From assembly GCF_018687715.1 (NCBI RefSeq), contig NC_056752.1:53662653-53726652 (forward strand): a DNA stretch of 64,000 bases, written 5' to 3'. The notes beneath the pieces were generated by a model. It saw only the letters and a program-made list of their open reading frames with translations, made no database searches and was not told where the DNA came from. Each line of letters opens with the position of its first letter. The stretch's first letter is position 1. A program made the position numbers and the translations under genes. Below, one piece after another: positions 24,127 to 35,500 of this stretch. This DNA comes from Carya illinoinensis (taxonomy: Eukaryota > Streptophyta > Magnoliopsida > Fagales > Juglandaceae).

Positions 24127-26560
24127 CTATTCATCTTCCACTGAGATGCTTGAAATCAACCTAAAAGAAATTTTACATTGAAGGACTACATAATTTCACC
24201 AAAGTTTCCCTAAAAGAGTCAACAGCAATTTACCAAGATACAGGAACATATATTAGCAAAATACCAGTATAGAGAGAGGAAAAATAGCATAATGAGGTAG
24301 CCGATCTTGAAAAACCGAAGCTTTTTCTCCCATCTCAGCTGGTTATAGATCTCAGTTACGTCAACCAAGTGCTGCCGTTGCATGTACCTGATCGACAGTT
24401 TATTAATCATCTCAGATACACTGTTTGAAAAGGGGCCTGATTATGAGTAAACAACAACTTGCAAAATTCAATGTCAAACCATTTTATCCCATGTCAAATC
24501 AGAAAATGGTTATGTATGAACATGGGCTATGAATATTCCAAATGATTATGAATATACCACATTAGAATCAAGTCAAATGATTATGAATATTTCAAAAATT
24601 TAGGAAATACATAATCATCATTTGGCTTGAGTTTTTAGGCCAAAAGCTGTAAGTGAAGCAAATTGTGCCAGATCATTGATAGAACTACTGCAAGATTCCA
24701 AGTCCATGCAGTGATATTTGATCTCCACCAAAAAAGACCAGGATAAATGTCTCCTTGTCCTTCCACAGGTGGGATATGAAAGCGCTACTTTTTAGCATGA
24801 AAGTAGCGGATAAGATAGAGCCAGATAACCATAGACAATTAAATCTCAGGGGACATCATTGTACATCCTCTCACTCATCCTCTCACTTAACTGACAGCCA
24901 GCAATGAAGGATAATCATTTCTTTATATCACAAAAGAAGACATACACAAAAACTTATCAATCTTCGCCAGTAGCCAATAACTCCTGAGGTTAAATGACTG
25001 TGAATAGTACATTTATCCTTGTCTAAGTTCACTCATTGCAAAGTAAAGGGATTTGAAAATTCATCTGAATGCAATAACCAGTCTCCCTTAGTGTCACCTC
25101 TATAATTAGACGATAAAACATGGATCTAACAAACGATTATGCATTCCACACTTTCAGTTGCAATTAGTTAATCTTGGTGGTATGCTCCCTCCAAACCTAA
25201 GGTTTGAAACTTTGGGTGCATACAATTTCTAGGGCCATCGGACTGGGAGAATTTGCACCTCCGGGATAAGTTGGGAATTTTTCTGGACGCCAAATGCTAA
25301 TCAAAAAAACAAGGAGGTAGTTTTTTATAAGAATAAAGGACGTAGTTTTTGCTAAGAGTAAACACCAAAATTTACTGCCCATCCTCATCGGTTTATCAAA
25401 TATAATCATCACAATATTAAATGACATAAATGTAAGTTTTAAAGTGCATTATACAGTCAGGTGGGAATGTTGGATGCCTTTCAAACAGAAGACAGGTCAA
25501 ATGTACTTGATTCACGATGTTGTTGTAGATGTGGGTAAGAAGAAAACTTACAATCTCACATTATAACATAGGTACGGCACAGAGAACACAAACATAAGCC
25601 AACTTCTGGTAAGTAGAAAGAAGAGGCATAACACTCCTTGAACTATAAACTCTGGCAAAACGACCCCATTTATCCGGGATGCTGAATCATATGGATTGAT
25701 ATAGTCAAACTCTAGGTCCACCAAGCACATAAGCTGCAATAAACATCTTCAGAACTCAGGATTCTTTAAGTTTTCAAACATTAGGAAATAAAAGCACGGC
25801 AATATGTCAGTCTAGTTTATGAGTTAAAAGCCACAGCGCTCTTGTTCTTTAGGCCAATATCACTAATCCTCTTACGTAATAATATATCGTAAGATGATAT
25901 GTATTCAATGCACTTCAGTATTAATTGGATGCAACAATAATTTCAATAGAACTCTAGTTCTGCTGCATAAAAAATTCAATTCTTAAACTAATTTCCATTT
26001 TTTTTTTCCAACAATCTTATGAAATACCCAATAGTTTGTGCATTCAGCAGCTACACACCTAACAGATAACTAATTTCAGAAACAATGAAAATAATTCTCA
26101 AATACACTCGTTAGTTCTCTAGGCAACTTATATTTGATGAGGCAAAAAGTGAGATCCCCAGAGTTTCCGACGGAAATGTGATAATACGTGACGCATATAA
26201 ACCTTAAGATTTCACCTTTTTTGTGTAATTGTAATTATCTTACTAAATTTCATGTTTTTTAATAAAGCAAACCTATTGATTTGTAAAACAGGCGTGGGGT
26301 TCACTGTGGTCAAGAAATGTGCCAAGCAAAAGAGAGAGAAAGAAACGAATTCTAAGAAATAGGAAAGCCCAAGACACATAGGGAAAGAAATCATGTATGC
26401 ATAGCTAGCAAATAAAAGATCAGAACTTTCAACATTAAATTAACAAAAATAAACGGACAAGCTGATTCGGCCGTGGAAACAAAATTACCTGGAAACCTAG
26501 GGTGCAGAGTAGACCAACAAGGAAGAAGAAGGACAAGAGCCATAACCACAAGGTCCCCAT
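24127..26560 (-). CDS. CNIH: Cornichon family ER cargo receptor
   Basis: Minus-strand exons 26560-26489, 25733-25552, 24387-24265, 24160-24127; 136 residues. Cornichon proteins are small three-pass ER membrane proteins that load selected transmembrane cargo into COPII vesicles. Visible features are a first hydrophobic segment (about 3-22), the family-defining block [16 protein letters not shown] with [13 protein letters not shown], a second and third hydrophobic segment in exons 2 and 3, and [19 protein letters not shown] between them. The short C-terminus (ISSISVEDE) is acidic as in plant homologues. Splice sites are GT-AG and the frame is continuous. The 5' UTR carries a (GA)n run starting about 13 bases before the ATG. 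Intron 2 contains a decayed SINE. The gene is divergent from PBF1. Confidence 0.93.
25160..25305 (+). mobile_element. Decayed SINE in cornichon intron 2
   Basis: It has the same body as the 6.5 kb SINE: CTTGGTGGTATGCTCCCTCC, ACCTAAGGTTTGAAAC, TTCTAGGGCCATCGGACTGG, then GGATAAGTTGGGAATTTTTC and TGGACGCCAAATGC. Internal deletions and substitutions make it older than the copy in AHL. Confidence 0.65.
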
Positions 26561-26567
26561 GGTCCTT

Positions 26568-26572
<5 letters not shown>

Positions 26573-26602
<30 letters not shown>
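26573..26602 (-). repeat. (CT)n microsatellite in the cornichon 5' UTR
   Basis: Reads (GA)n on the gene strand and ends about 13 bases before the start codon. GA runs are common in plant leaders; a role is not shown. Confidence 0.85.
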
Positions 26603-26603
<1 letters not shown>

Positions 26604-27384
26604 GTCTCTGTGTTTTCGTATTCCCCCGTTTATGTTCTTAACTCCTGTTGTCTGCCGTCTGGTTAATTTTTTTCATCTTATTTTCTTCCGACTTTCAACG
26701 CTTCATTTTTTTCGGGAGAATTTGCAAAAGTCTAGATAAATTCTGTATAAATTATAAAAAAAATTTAAAAAGTATAAAAAAACTTATTTTGTTGTAGATT
26801 AATTTTATATATAATTATTTTTATACATTCTACTTATATGATTTGCTACATCAATTTTTTTAATATAGAATTAATTATATCAGTAAAATATATAAAATAA
26901 TATTTTAAAGTAACTTAATATAAAATTTTTGATAGAGTATTTTTTAAGAATTAATTTTTAATTGTTTTAAAGCTTTGACAAAAAAATAATCGTGTTAAAG
27001 TTAATTTGAAAACAAAATTTGTTAAAGTTGTGTTATTGTTGTTGATCTATCATTTTTCATATTTTTATCATATTTTTATCATTATTTTTAATGATAAAAA
27101 TATCATATTATGTTAATGTATATTTTAGAAATATTTAAAACCTTTACAAAATATTGTCAGCCCAGTATAATCGGCCCATAATGAGTGAATTAGATTATCC
27201 ATTGAGCCGATTGGAGTAACACGGCCCACAATACGAAACGGCGCCGTTTATTTCTTGTGCTGGTTTTTTCTCTTGCAGAAAAAGACACCTAAGATCTAAT
27301 TCAGCTCCTTTACCCCTTTCTTTCCTCTAGCCCTATTTCTCGTCCTCTCGTAGTTTCTCAGCTGCATCAAGTGTCTAAGTAACC
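26603..27384. promoter_or_regulatory. Divergent promoter region, cornichon / PBF1
   Basis: Two GGCCCA site II elements (27173-27178, 27223-27228) and one TGGGC-type complement near 27160 lie on the PBF1 side. A perfect 14 bp palindrome AAACGGCGCCGTTT is at 27236-27249. TGGGC cores are established elements of plant proteasome gene promoters. The left half (26700-27150) is very AT-rich and shows nothing specific. Confidence 0.55.
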
Positions 27385-29643
27385 ATGACCAAGCAGCAAG
27401 CTAACTGGTCTCCGTACGACAACAATGGCGGGTACTCTCTCTTTCTCTCGATCGCTTCAATATTTTCGTTTTTTGTTTTTGTTTGCCACAATTCTTAATG
27501 CCTTTTTATGTTATACTTTCTGTTTTGTGTCTATTATATGAAGATCGTGCGTCGCAGTCGCTGGAGCCGATTACTGCGTCGTCGCGGCCGATACTCGCAT
27601 GTCGAGCGGTTACAATATTCTCACTCGTGATTACTCTAAAATCTGCAAATTGTAGGCTCCTTTATCCCTGTATTTTCTCGATTAACGTTTTCAACTTTTT
27701 TGAGTGTCTGTCTTGTTGGTTTGTACTGGGTGATTGATTGAAAGGATTGGGATTGGTGGGTTAGAGTGGTTTTCAGCTATAATATTTGGAGGAGTGGGAT
27801 TGCATCGTGTATCCATCTCATTAAAGTATAAATTTTTTATTTTGGTTAGCACAATATTTAGGGAAAAATGGTGCGTTAGAGTTACCTCGTCTATAATAAT
27901 CAAGTTTACTTAATTCGATACTGGCTGGGCCGTATAGAAGTTCTTAAACTTCTGGACAATTGATTGGAAGAGTGGGATTCTTGTGATTTTTTAAAGGAGG
28001 TTAATGTTTAGGATTCTTAATGAAGTTGTTTTGGGCTATAAGAAAATGATAAAAGGGGAAAGCTATGTAGAAGTCGTGGACTAGGAGATTCTGCTAGGCT
28101 TCGCTTTAAGGATGCGGTATAAGCTTTGTGAAATATTGTGTTTTCAATGGGCGATAGATAACTAAAGTCAAATCTTCTTCATTTTGTTGCTTAATGGCTT
28201 TGAGCAACTTTTGGTCAGTTTGCTCTTATTTTGCGGACTCTTTGCACCTGATTTCTCTTTCCCTCAACCTTGCAGGGCAGACAAATGCGTGATGGCCTCT
28301 TCTGGTTTTCAAGCTGATGTGAAAGCTTTACAAAAGCTCTTGGCAGCTAGGCATTTGGTGAGGCTTCAGGATATAACTTTATACTAACTGTGCTGTAATA
28401 TAAGGTTGGAGGATACAATATTGAGTAGGTTTATAAAGATATATTGTGAGTGAGATTCAAACGGCTATTTTGTTTAACTTTGAAGATACTCGTTTCTTTC
28501 ATTTGTTTATAATTTTTCTCTTTTATATTTTCCAGCAAGTCTTATTGCTGAGAACAATATTTTAGGAGTGTAAATAGCAATAAAACGATCATTATATACT
28601 TATCTAAAAAAATGTTCATCCGTATAGATTATCTTCTGGTGATAACTTATAAAAATAAAATTAATCTTCTGGTGATCTTGTATATATATCCATACTTGTC
28701 TTTTAGGTTACTATGATAATTTCGTTGTCTTCATCTTGCCTATCCTCATGTAGAGGATAAGCATTCATCTTCATGAAGAATGGACACTTCTCTTCTAATC
28801 TATTATTTCTAAAAGTCAGCCAATGATTTTATGTTGTAGGTGATTCTGGTTTCTCTAGAAATTTGCTTTTTTGGTTATAAAAGTTGGAGACTTGAACTGA
28901 TGACTAATCACATAGATATCCTCTCTTGAATGCAGATCTATCAACACCAACACAACAAGCAGATGAGCTGCCCTGCGATGGCTCAGTTACTCTCTAATAC
29001 GCTCTATTATAAACGATTCTTTCCTTATTATTCCTTCAATGTTTTAGGTGGCCTTGACAGTGAAGGTAAATCACTACTTTCTTCGAGTGTTGTATTCATG
29101 TCCTCTCTGTGTTAACAAGCCTTTTTTTTTGGCTTTTGGGGGTGGGGGGCTGATTTCAAAATTACAGGAAAGGGTTGTGTCTTCACATATGATGCCGTTG
29201 GCTCCTATGAGAAAGTTGGATATAGTTCCCAAGGTTCTGGTTCCACACTCATCATGCCCTTTCTGGATAACCAGCTGAAGTCTCCCAGCCCTCTCTTATT
29301 GCCTGCCCTGGTATGTTGCCGACTTAAATTATGGGTTTATATTAGCATCTATAAGTTATATACACCTGATTAGTGATTTTTAAAACTGTGGCTTTCAGGA
29401 TGCTGTTACACCGCTTTCTGAATCAGAAGCAGTTGATTTGGTAAAAACTGTCTTTGCATCTGCAACTGAGAGAGATATATATACTGTAAGTTTCTTTTTC
29501 TCAACAATTCCGCCCTTCTTTGTGAGATTCATCTTTCGCTTTATTAACAAATCATGGGTGTTCTACAGGGAGACAAACTTGAAATTGTAATCCTAAATGC
29601 TGAAGGTATTCGCCGTGAATACATGGAGCTTAGGAAAGATTGA
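27385..29643 (+). CDS. PBF1: 20S proteasome subunit beta type-1 (beta-6, PBF1)
   Basis: Exons 27385-27431, 27544-27651, 28276-28357, 28936-29065, 29168-29310, 29399-29485, 29569-29643; 223 residues, the same length as Arabidopsis PBF1. It is a structural, non-catalytic subunit of the beta ring of the 20S core. The whole Ntn-hydrolase fold is readable: [100 protein letters not shown] and the terminal LRKD. Residue 17 is Ser (NNGGSCVAVAG) where the Arabidopsis protein as I recall it has Thr; since beta-6 has no active Thr1, this is probably neutral. All junctions are in frame GT-AG. Confidence 0.96.
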
Positions 29644-30354
29644 TTTCTTTAAATTGTTCTGCTGGTCTTTCCAAACTAGAATGTTGAAATCATATGAAAT
29701 GCCCTTTCTGGTAATGTCATGGCGGTTATTTTAGCATTCTCATTACTCATCAAGTTTTAACGTCCCAATTATTTCAATTTGAACAGTTTGCATTTCCCTA
29801 GTGACAATTGTTGCTGCAGTGATGACTGTTTGGGACACGGTTCCTTAGAGGCTATTTTGAGATTTATATGCTGTTTTACTTTTACTCTAATGCTATTTGT
29901 TTATGTCTAACACATGGTAATGACTAATGAGTGATGAATCCCCTCTAATTTGGTGTTAGATTGGCAAATTATAGGATGTTTGGATATTTGAAATGTCATT
30001 TAGAGCCCCACACCCGTGTTATTACTGTGCAATAATCACGGTGCTTTCTTTTGGTGACGGGTTGTGTCTGTCGTTTTCACACGGTCTCTATTATGATAAC
30101 AAACATATAAGTTCTGGAGCATCAGCAAATTTATTTTTCACTACTCAATAGAAGAGCTCAGATCCTTGTTTAGTTTCAAAGCTTGGCTGAAAGAGTTATA
30201 CTGGTCTCAGAAATGCAACAAAGAATCAGAAATTCCATTCATCCGGTTCTTTCGTGCAGATCAGTACATGATCTCTCATAGGATGTACTTTTAGGAAATT
30301 GGAAGGTACACAATAAATGATGTTCATGTATTCATACTGTATAAGCACAGTCCC
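29644..30354. other. Convergent 3' region between PBF1 and the DUF1499 gene
   Basis: No gene. It contains both 3' UTRs, whose boundary I cannot place. Confidence 0.5.
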
Positions 30355-31221
30355 TTAAAAGCTGTCTTCAGAACCCCATCCTTTCTTTTCCAGCTCCAGT
30401 CGCAATGCCTGTAATGGACCCCCGAGGTCGGTTAATTGACTGACCAGTTGCTTATCACAGAGCTGAGAATGTAAGCGCAGAAACAAAAGATGAGAGTGCT
30501 CAAGATGATTACCTTGATTCTCTTTCGATTGATATCAAAATCATAGTTTCCGACCCGCGATGCAGATCGATACTCTACAACCGACTTTTTGCCCGGTGGA
30601 AACCAAAATTCAACATCATCCACAAACTGTGAACAGAGAGAACGTGTTAACATTCCCACTTGCTCTTTTCTAGGAAAGAATGAGATATTGCCATATTGGT
30701 ATTGGAGACGGGTCACACTTACCCCCAGTATGCGGCTTTCGTATTCAGCACGCACGTAGTCATCTTTCTTCTCCACTATCTTTGGTGTAAACATGTCCGG
30801 TTTTGTTGAATTTATCTGCAACATGAATTTCGATGTGACCTGGTTCAAGATTAACAAATTACTCTCATATGGAGAAGACATGTTGAAAAGTTAATATTAC
30901 CACTTGGAGGAGTTCCTCCATTGCCTCTTCTCTGCTCACTGGCTTTTTCCTACCGCGGTTGTAGTTCCTACAAAAAAGAAAACACCAACGTGCACCACGT
31001 TTTCATTGACCGTCCCATGCGCAACACTACTGCTGAAACTCACATTTTTCATGTGTTTGTGAGAAAAAGGTAAAAGAATAGGGAAGTCTCCCTAGAAGAT
31101 GGTACCGATGCACTTTATATGGCAAAGGGTTGGCCATCCACGCGAGTCCCACGTGGTCGGCACAATGACTATTGCCTAATCAGCCGTACACATGCATTGA
31201 ATTTGTGAGTCCAAATTCCTA

Positions 31222-31266
<45 letters not shown>

Positions 31267-31865
31267 TATATTTTATTTTATTTATGGGGGGTTATACCAC
31301 TTGCGAAATATTTCGAAAATTATATTGATTATATACATATTATTCAAGCACTAATGGCATAAACTTGTGAGTCCAAATTCCTGAAGCAAAATATTCGTTA
31401 CACTGAGGAGAACACGAAAGAAATAGAATTACATGAGAGAAAAATGGGTAAATTTATACCAGGGAGGAGCATAGTGGGTGAGATCACTGACGTTTTCCGA
31501 CGTCGATATGCAGTTCTTAGTAGCCGGACAAAGAGCTAGTGCAGGTGGGTTTTTCTGAACCCCAAGGTAGTCTGGTTTTTTTCCGCTGCACCATAATCCA
31601 CAGTTGTAAATTTGTACGAACAATAGTGAACCAATAGCGAGCTTAATCAAACAATTTCCCATGCTATGAAAGATGGAAACTCTGATAATAGAAATGCACA
31701 CCCTCCAATTGGCAAAAGCCTTTGGAAAACGCGGAGTGTTCTAGGATAAGGAGCACAAAGAAATGTACCTAAAGTTAAGGATGGCTCCGATTGCAGCTAA
31801 TTCGCTGCTCCTCAGTACGATTTCCCTGAAAATTTTTTACTTCTTATTAAACTAAATTTTTCTGT

Positions 31866-31903
<38 letters not shown>

Positions 31904-32037
31904 CTCCGGCCAACTTGGTCGGTGGGCTTGTCGGGTTGCTGCTGAGAAACGATGAAACGGGGAGTACAGGAACTCTTTCTGGCCTTCTGATGGTTCTTGT
32001 AGAAATAGTGAGGGCTTGGTGATGCCATTGAAGCCAT
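30355..32037 (-). CDS. DUF1499 family protein, probably plastid-targeted
   Basis: Minus-strand exons 32037-31904, 31825-31769, 31585-31460, 30967-30901, 30815-30723, 30626-30513, 30408-30355; 214 residues. The N-terminus (about 1-44) is rich in Ser, Lys and Arg and poor in acids, like a chloroplast transit peptide. The DUF1499 core follows: LALCPATKNCISTSE, DLTHYAPPWNYN, EAMEELLQVI, DDYVRAEYESRILGFVDDVE and VVEYRSASRVGNYDFDINRK. It ends in a charged helix (LRLELEKKGW). The molecular function of DUF1499 is not known. Intron 1 is only 78 bp and half of it is a CT repeat that begins just after the 5' splice site. A second start two codons downstream (MASM) is possible. Divergent with KU80. Confidence 0.9.
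31221..31263. repeat. (CT)n microsatellite in DUF1499 intron 3
   Basis: About 21 CT units, inside the intron between 31460 and 30967 (gene on the minus strand). Confidence 0.9.
31871..31900 (-). repeat. (GA)n microsatellite abutting the exon 1 splice donor
   Basis: On the gene strand the intron starts GTA then (CT)n. Length change of this repeat would alter the bases at +4 onward of the donor and the length of a 78 bp intron. Confidence 0.85.
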
Positions 32038-32519
32038 CGGTAAAAAGCTCAGAGCTCTCCCTCGTTGCGGCTCTGCGAGTATCCAACTTGCGTTTCTCTC
32101 CGACGGATTTTAATTTATTTATAGTAATACAATAATAATATTTATAGTAATACAATAATAAGCTTACGCGCTTCCCTGCAGGCGATTGGGCCTGGCCACA
32201 CATATTAGACGTCGTCGTTTTGTAATCTTCGACCAATAGTAAACGGGCCTAACAACAGATGGATTCTGTTAAGTCTGTAAATGGGCTTCCTAACAAAAAC
32301 ACTGTTTTCACCAAATGGGCTTTCACTGCCATCTTCTTTCGGGTTCAGTTGTCCTTATATTTTAGATTTGGGACCGATTTATAATTTTAGAAACTCCTTG
32401 CCCTCGGGGCGGGAAAGAGGAAAAATCCGACTCCTCTGAAGTCTATTCCTACTCTTCCTAGTCTAGCTTCTTTACCAAGCTTCTCCTTCCTCGCGTTCAG
32501 TTCTTCTTCTCTCTCGTCA
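32038..32519. promoter_or_regulatory. Bidirectional promoter, DUF1499 / KU80
   Basis: 482 bp separate the two start codons. On the plus strand there are TGGGC cores at 32282-32286 and 32316-32320, a related CGGGCC near 32245, and GCGGGAAA (32409-32416), which matches the E2F site (TTTCCCGC reversed) about 104 bases before the KU80 ATG. The KU80 leader is CT-rich (32420-32515). Confidence 0.6.
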
Positions 32520-35500
32520 ATGGCTCGAAACAGGGTAAAAAATATCACTCGCTATCTATTTCATTTCTTTATTTTTATTTCTAAACCATTCACTATCTTC
32601 TATAATTTCTCACAATTGCTTTTATCCTTCGCTTGTCTGAAGTCAGTTTGCCTCTTTCTGCATCAATTAACGCTACCTATGTTCATTTTTCTTGTCAATT
32701 TTCATATTTAATGATATTAATTTATCTTTGTGCGTGACTAAGCTGGTTTTACTCTGGATTCCACTGGAATTTTTTTTTTTTTATTCTCTCATTTGGTTAC
32801 TTTTAATGCTTTATGTTCTATATTACATGCTCTAATTTTTAATTTTAATTTTTTTATGATGTCTGTTGTTACTATCTTTAGGGTTTAGGGTTTCAAGTTA
32901 CCAATATACGCTTCCTAATAAGCAGTAAAATTGACAGTCTTTATTGTGTCCTAAACTTTTTATATATTTCATTTTCATACCTTCTTTTTGTAATTTTGGG
33001 CAATAGGAGACCTTGCTATTGTTGCTCGATGTGGGCCCGTCAATGCACAAGGTTCTTCCGGAACTTGAAAAGGTCTGCTCTATGCTAGTAGAGAAAAAGG
33101 TATCACCTTTATAAGTTGTGACTTGCTTTATTTTTTGTCTCTGCAATTTTTATATTCTATTGATTTTCTGAGGATGTTTTTGTCTAATAGTCTTCCTTTT
33201 GATTTTTCAGCTGGTATACCATAAATCTGATCAAGTGGGTATCATTTTGTTTGGAACGGAAGGTATATTTTAGTTTTCTAATGAACGATTTTGGGTACTT
33301 GGATGCAAATTTAGCAAATTAAATAAATTTTTTTTTACAGATTCATTGCTTGAAATGCAGAGGAACTTTTCTTTGGCAGTCATTTTGCATTTTTGTAGTT
33401 TTCATACGATTAGAATCCTTTCTTTTTCTTTTTGGCCTTCTTATGGATATAATTGGTCAAGAAGCGTTCCTTAGTGACAGTACCTTCGGAATTTTCAGAC
33501 ACAAAAAATGAGTTGACAAGGGAAGTGGGGGGATATGAGCATGTGGTGGTTTTACAAGATACCAAGGTTGTTGATGGAGATCTTGTTGAAGCTTTACAAC
33601 AGCTCCCTCGAGGAACTTTCAATGGTGATTGTATCCTTTATTTTTTTAAGATTTTATTCTTTGCTGGTGTGTCAATCTATTATAATCAAAGTTTTCTTGT
33701 TGGGAAGTACTGTCTGCTTTAAATAAATGTTTTCATACCTTAGATCCCCAGCCTCATGGCTATCAAATGTCATGGTTGTGTACATTTATAAAGCACAAAG
33801 AGAATTATATCAAACTAGAGTAGCTATTTGAAGGCCTTTACATCAAACATGGCATAATTTGATTTGTAAGTAGTAATAGGCTAAATATATCACTACCTTG
33901 CTTTTTTAACCTTTTTATTGTCTTTTATGGATATTTTGTTAATGTATATTATTTTTTAAAAGTATGTGCATGCTTGCGAGGTCCCTAGGCTCTCGGCAGC
34001 ATTTGCACTTCAGTTCGCCTGGCGCTTTTGCCAACACACTTGACTATGTACTTATTAATGAGTTTATTGGAACCTTGACTTCGTTGGTAGTTCTTGATGC
34101 TATAATTGTTGGGATGGATATACTGATAAAGAAGTTTGGAGAAACAGACAAAAAAAAGAAACGCCTTTGCCTCATAACAAATGCATTGTCTCCTGTTAAA
34201 GATCCATTTGAAGGAACAAAAGAAGGTCAAGTCATCACCATTGCTGAGCAATTGGTTAGACATGGCATGGGAATGGAAAGTATAGTTGTGAGAGAGAGGC
34301 TTAATGGGAGTGCAACCAAGAGAATAATGGATGAAAATGATCATCTATTGAATATATTTGCAAAGAAGACATCTGCAAAGTTGGTGTATGTTGAAAGTCC
34401 AACATCATTGCTTGGTGCACTTAGAACTCGAAATATATCTCCAGTTACAATATTCAGAGGTGATCTTGAACTAAGTTCCAAAATGAAGATTAAGGTGAGC
34501 TATTTGGTGTCTTGTACAAGTTTTTGTCAAACATGAATTTCAATCTGATAGTCATTGCACGCTACTCTAAACTTGTCCAAAGCTCCATGGACCTTGATTT
34601 TCTTGCAAGCACCTAGCATCAAGTACAACACCCTATGAGTTGCCAAGAGAATCGCTTGCCTTGTTACTACTCATGCCATTGGTCGGTGATCACAGTATGG
34701 ATGCTTTGGATGCCAGTGCACTGACCCATGCTGAGGCACCACATCATGTGCAATAAAATAAAATAAACTGGCAGCAGTATATGCCACTTTACTGGATAAT
34801 GCCCCATGTTGTATTTTGCTTTTATGGGGCTTTGTCAAGTTTCGTACATTTATTTATGAAATTGAACTAAACCTCTGTGAGTTGGTTGGTAATTTTAGCA
34901 GTTGCACGTATTTAATTGTTATTTTTTTAGGTTATGCCTTGTGTTGATTGTAGCTTGCAATTCGCTCTTTTATGTTCTTATGTGTGGGTTTCTTCAAGTA
35001 TACCTTGTTCTTGTCCAGTGCGGATGAAAAAAAGACCAAATTTTTTTTTTTTTTTTTATAAGTATAAATTTATCACATTGATAACTTAATTGATGTTCAG
35101 GTGTGGGTTTACAAGAAAACTTCTGAAGAGAAATTTCCTACTCTGAAGAAATATTCTGACAAAGCACCTCCAACTGACAAATTTGCTACCCATGAAGTCA
35201 AGGTAGATTATGAGTACAAAAGTGTTGAAGATCCTGGCAGAGTTGTACCTCCAGAGGAAAGGATCAAAGGATATCGTTATGGACCTCAAGTGGTTCCTAT
35301 AGCTCCTTCTGAATGGGATGCTGTTAAGTTCAAACCAGAGAAGGGCATAAAACTTCTAGGATTTACTAATGCTTCTAACATATTGCGGTACAATTTTAAA
35401 TGCTTTGCCCTATTCCAACGGATGGCTGCTCGATTTTGTTTTTTCGAGTTTAAGAAAAATTTCATGATTTTCTATTATTGTTCTAATCTTCTGATTATGT

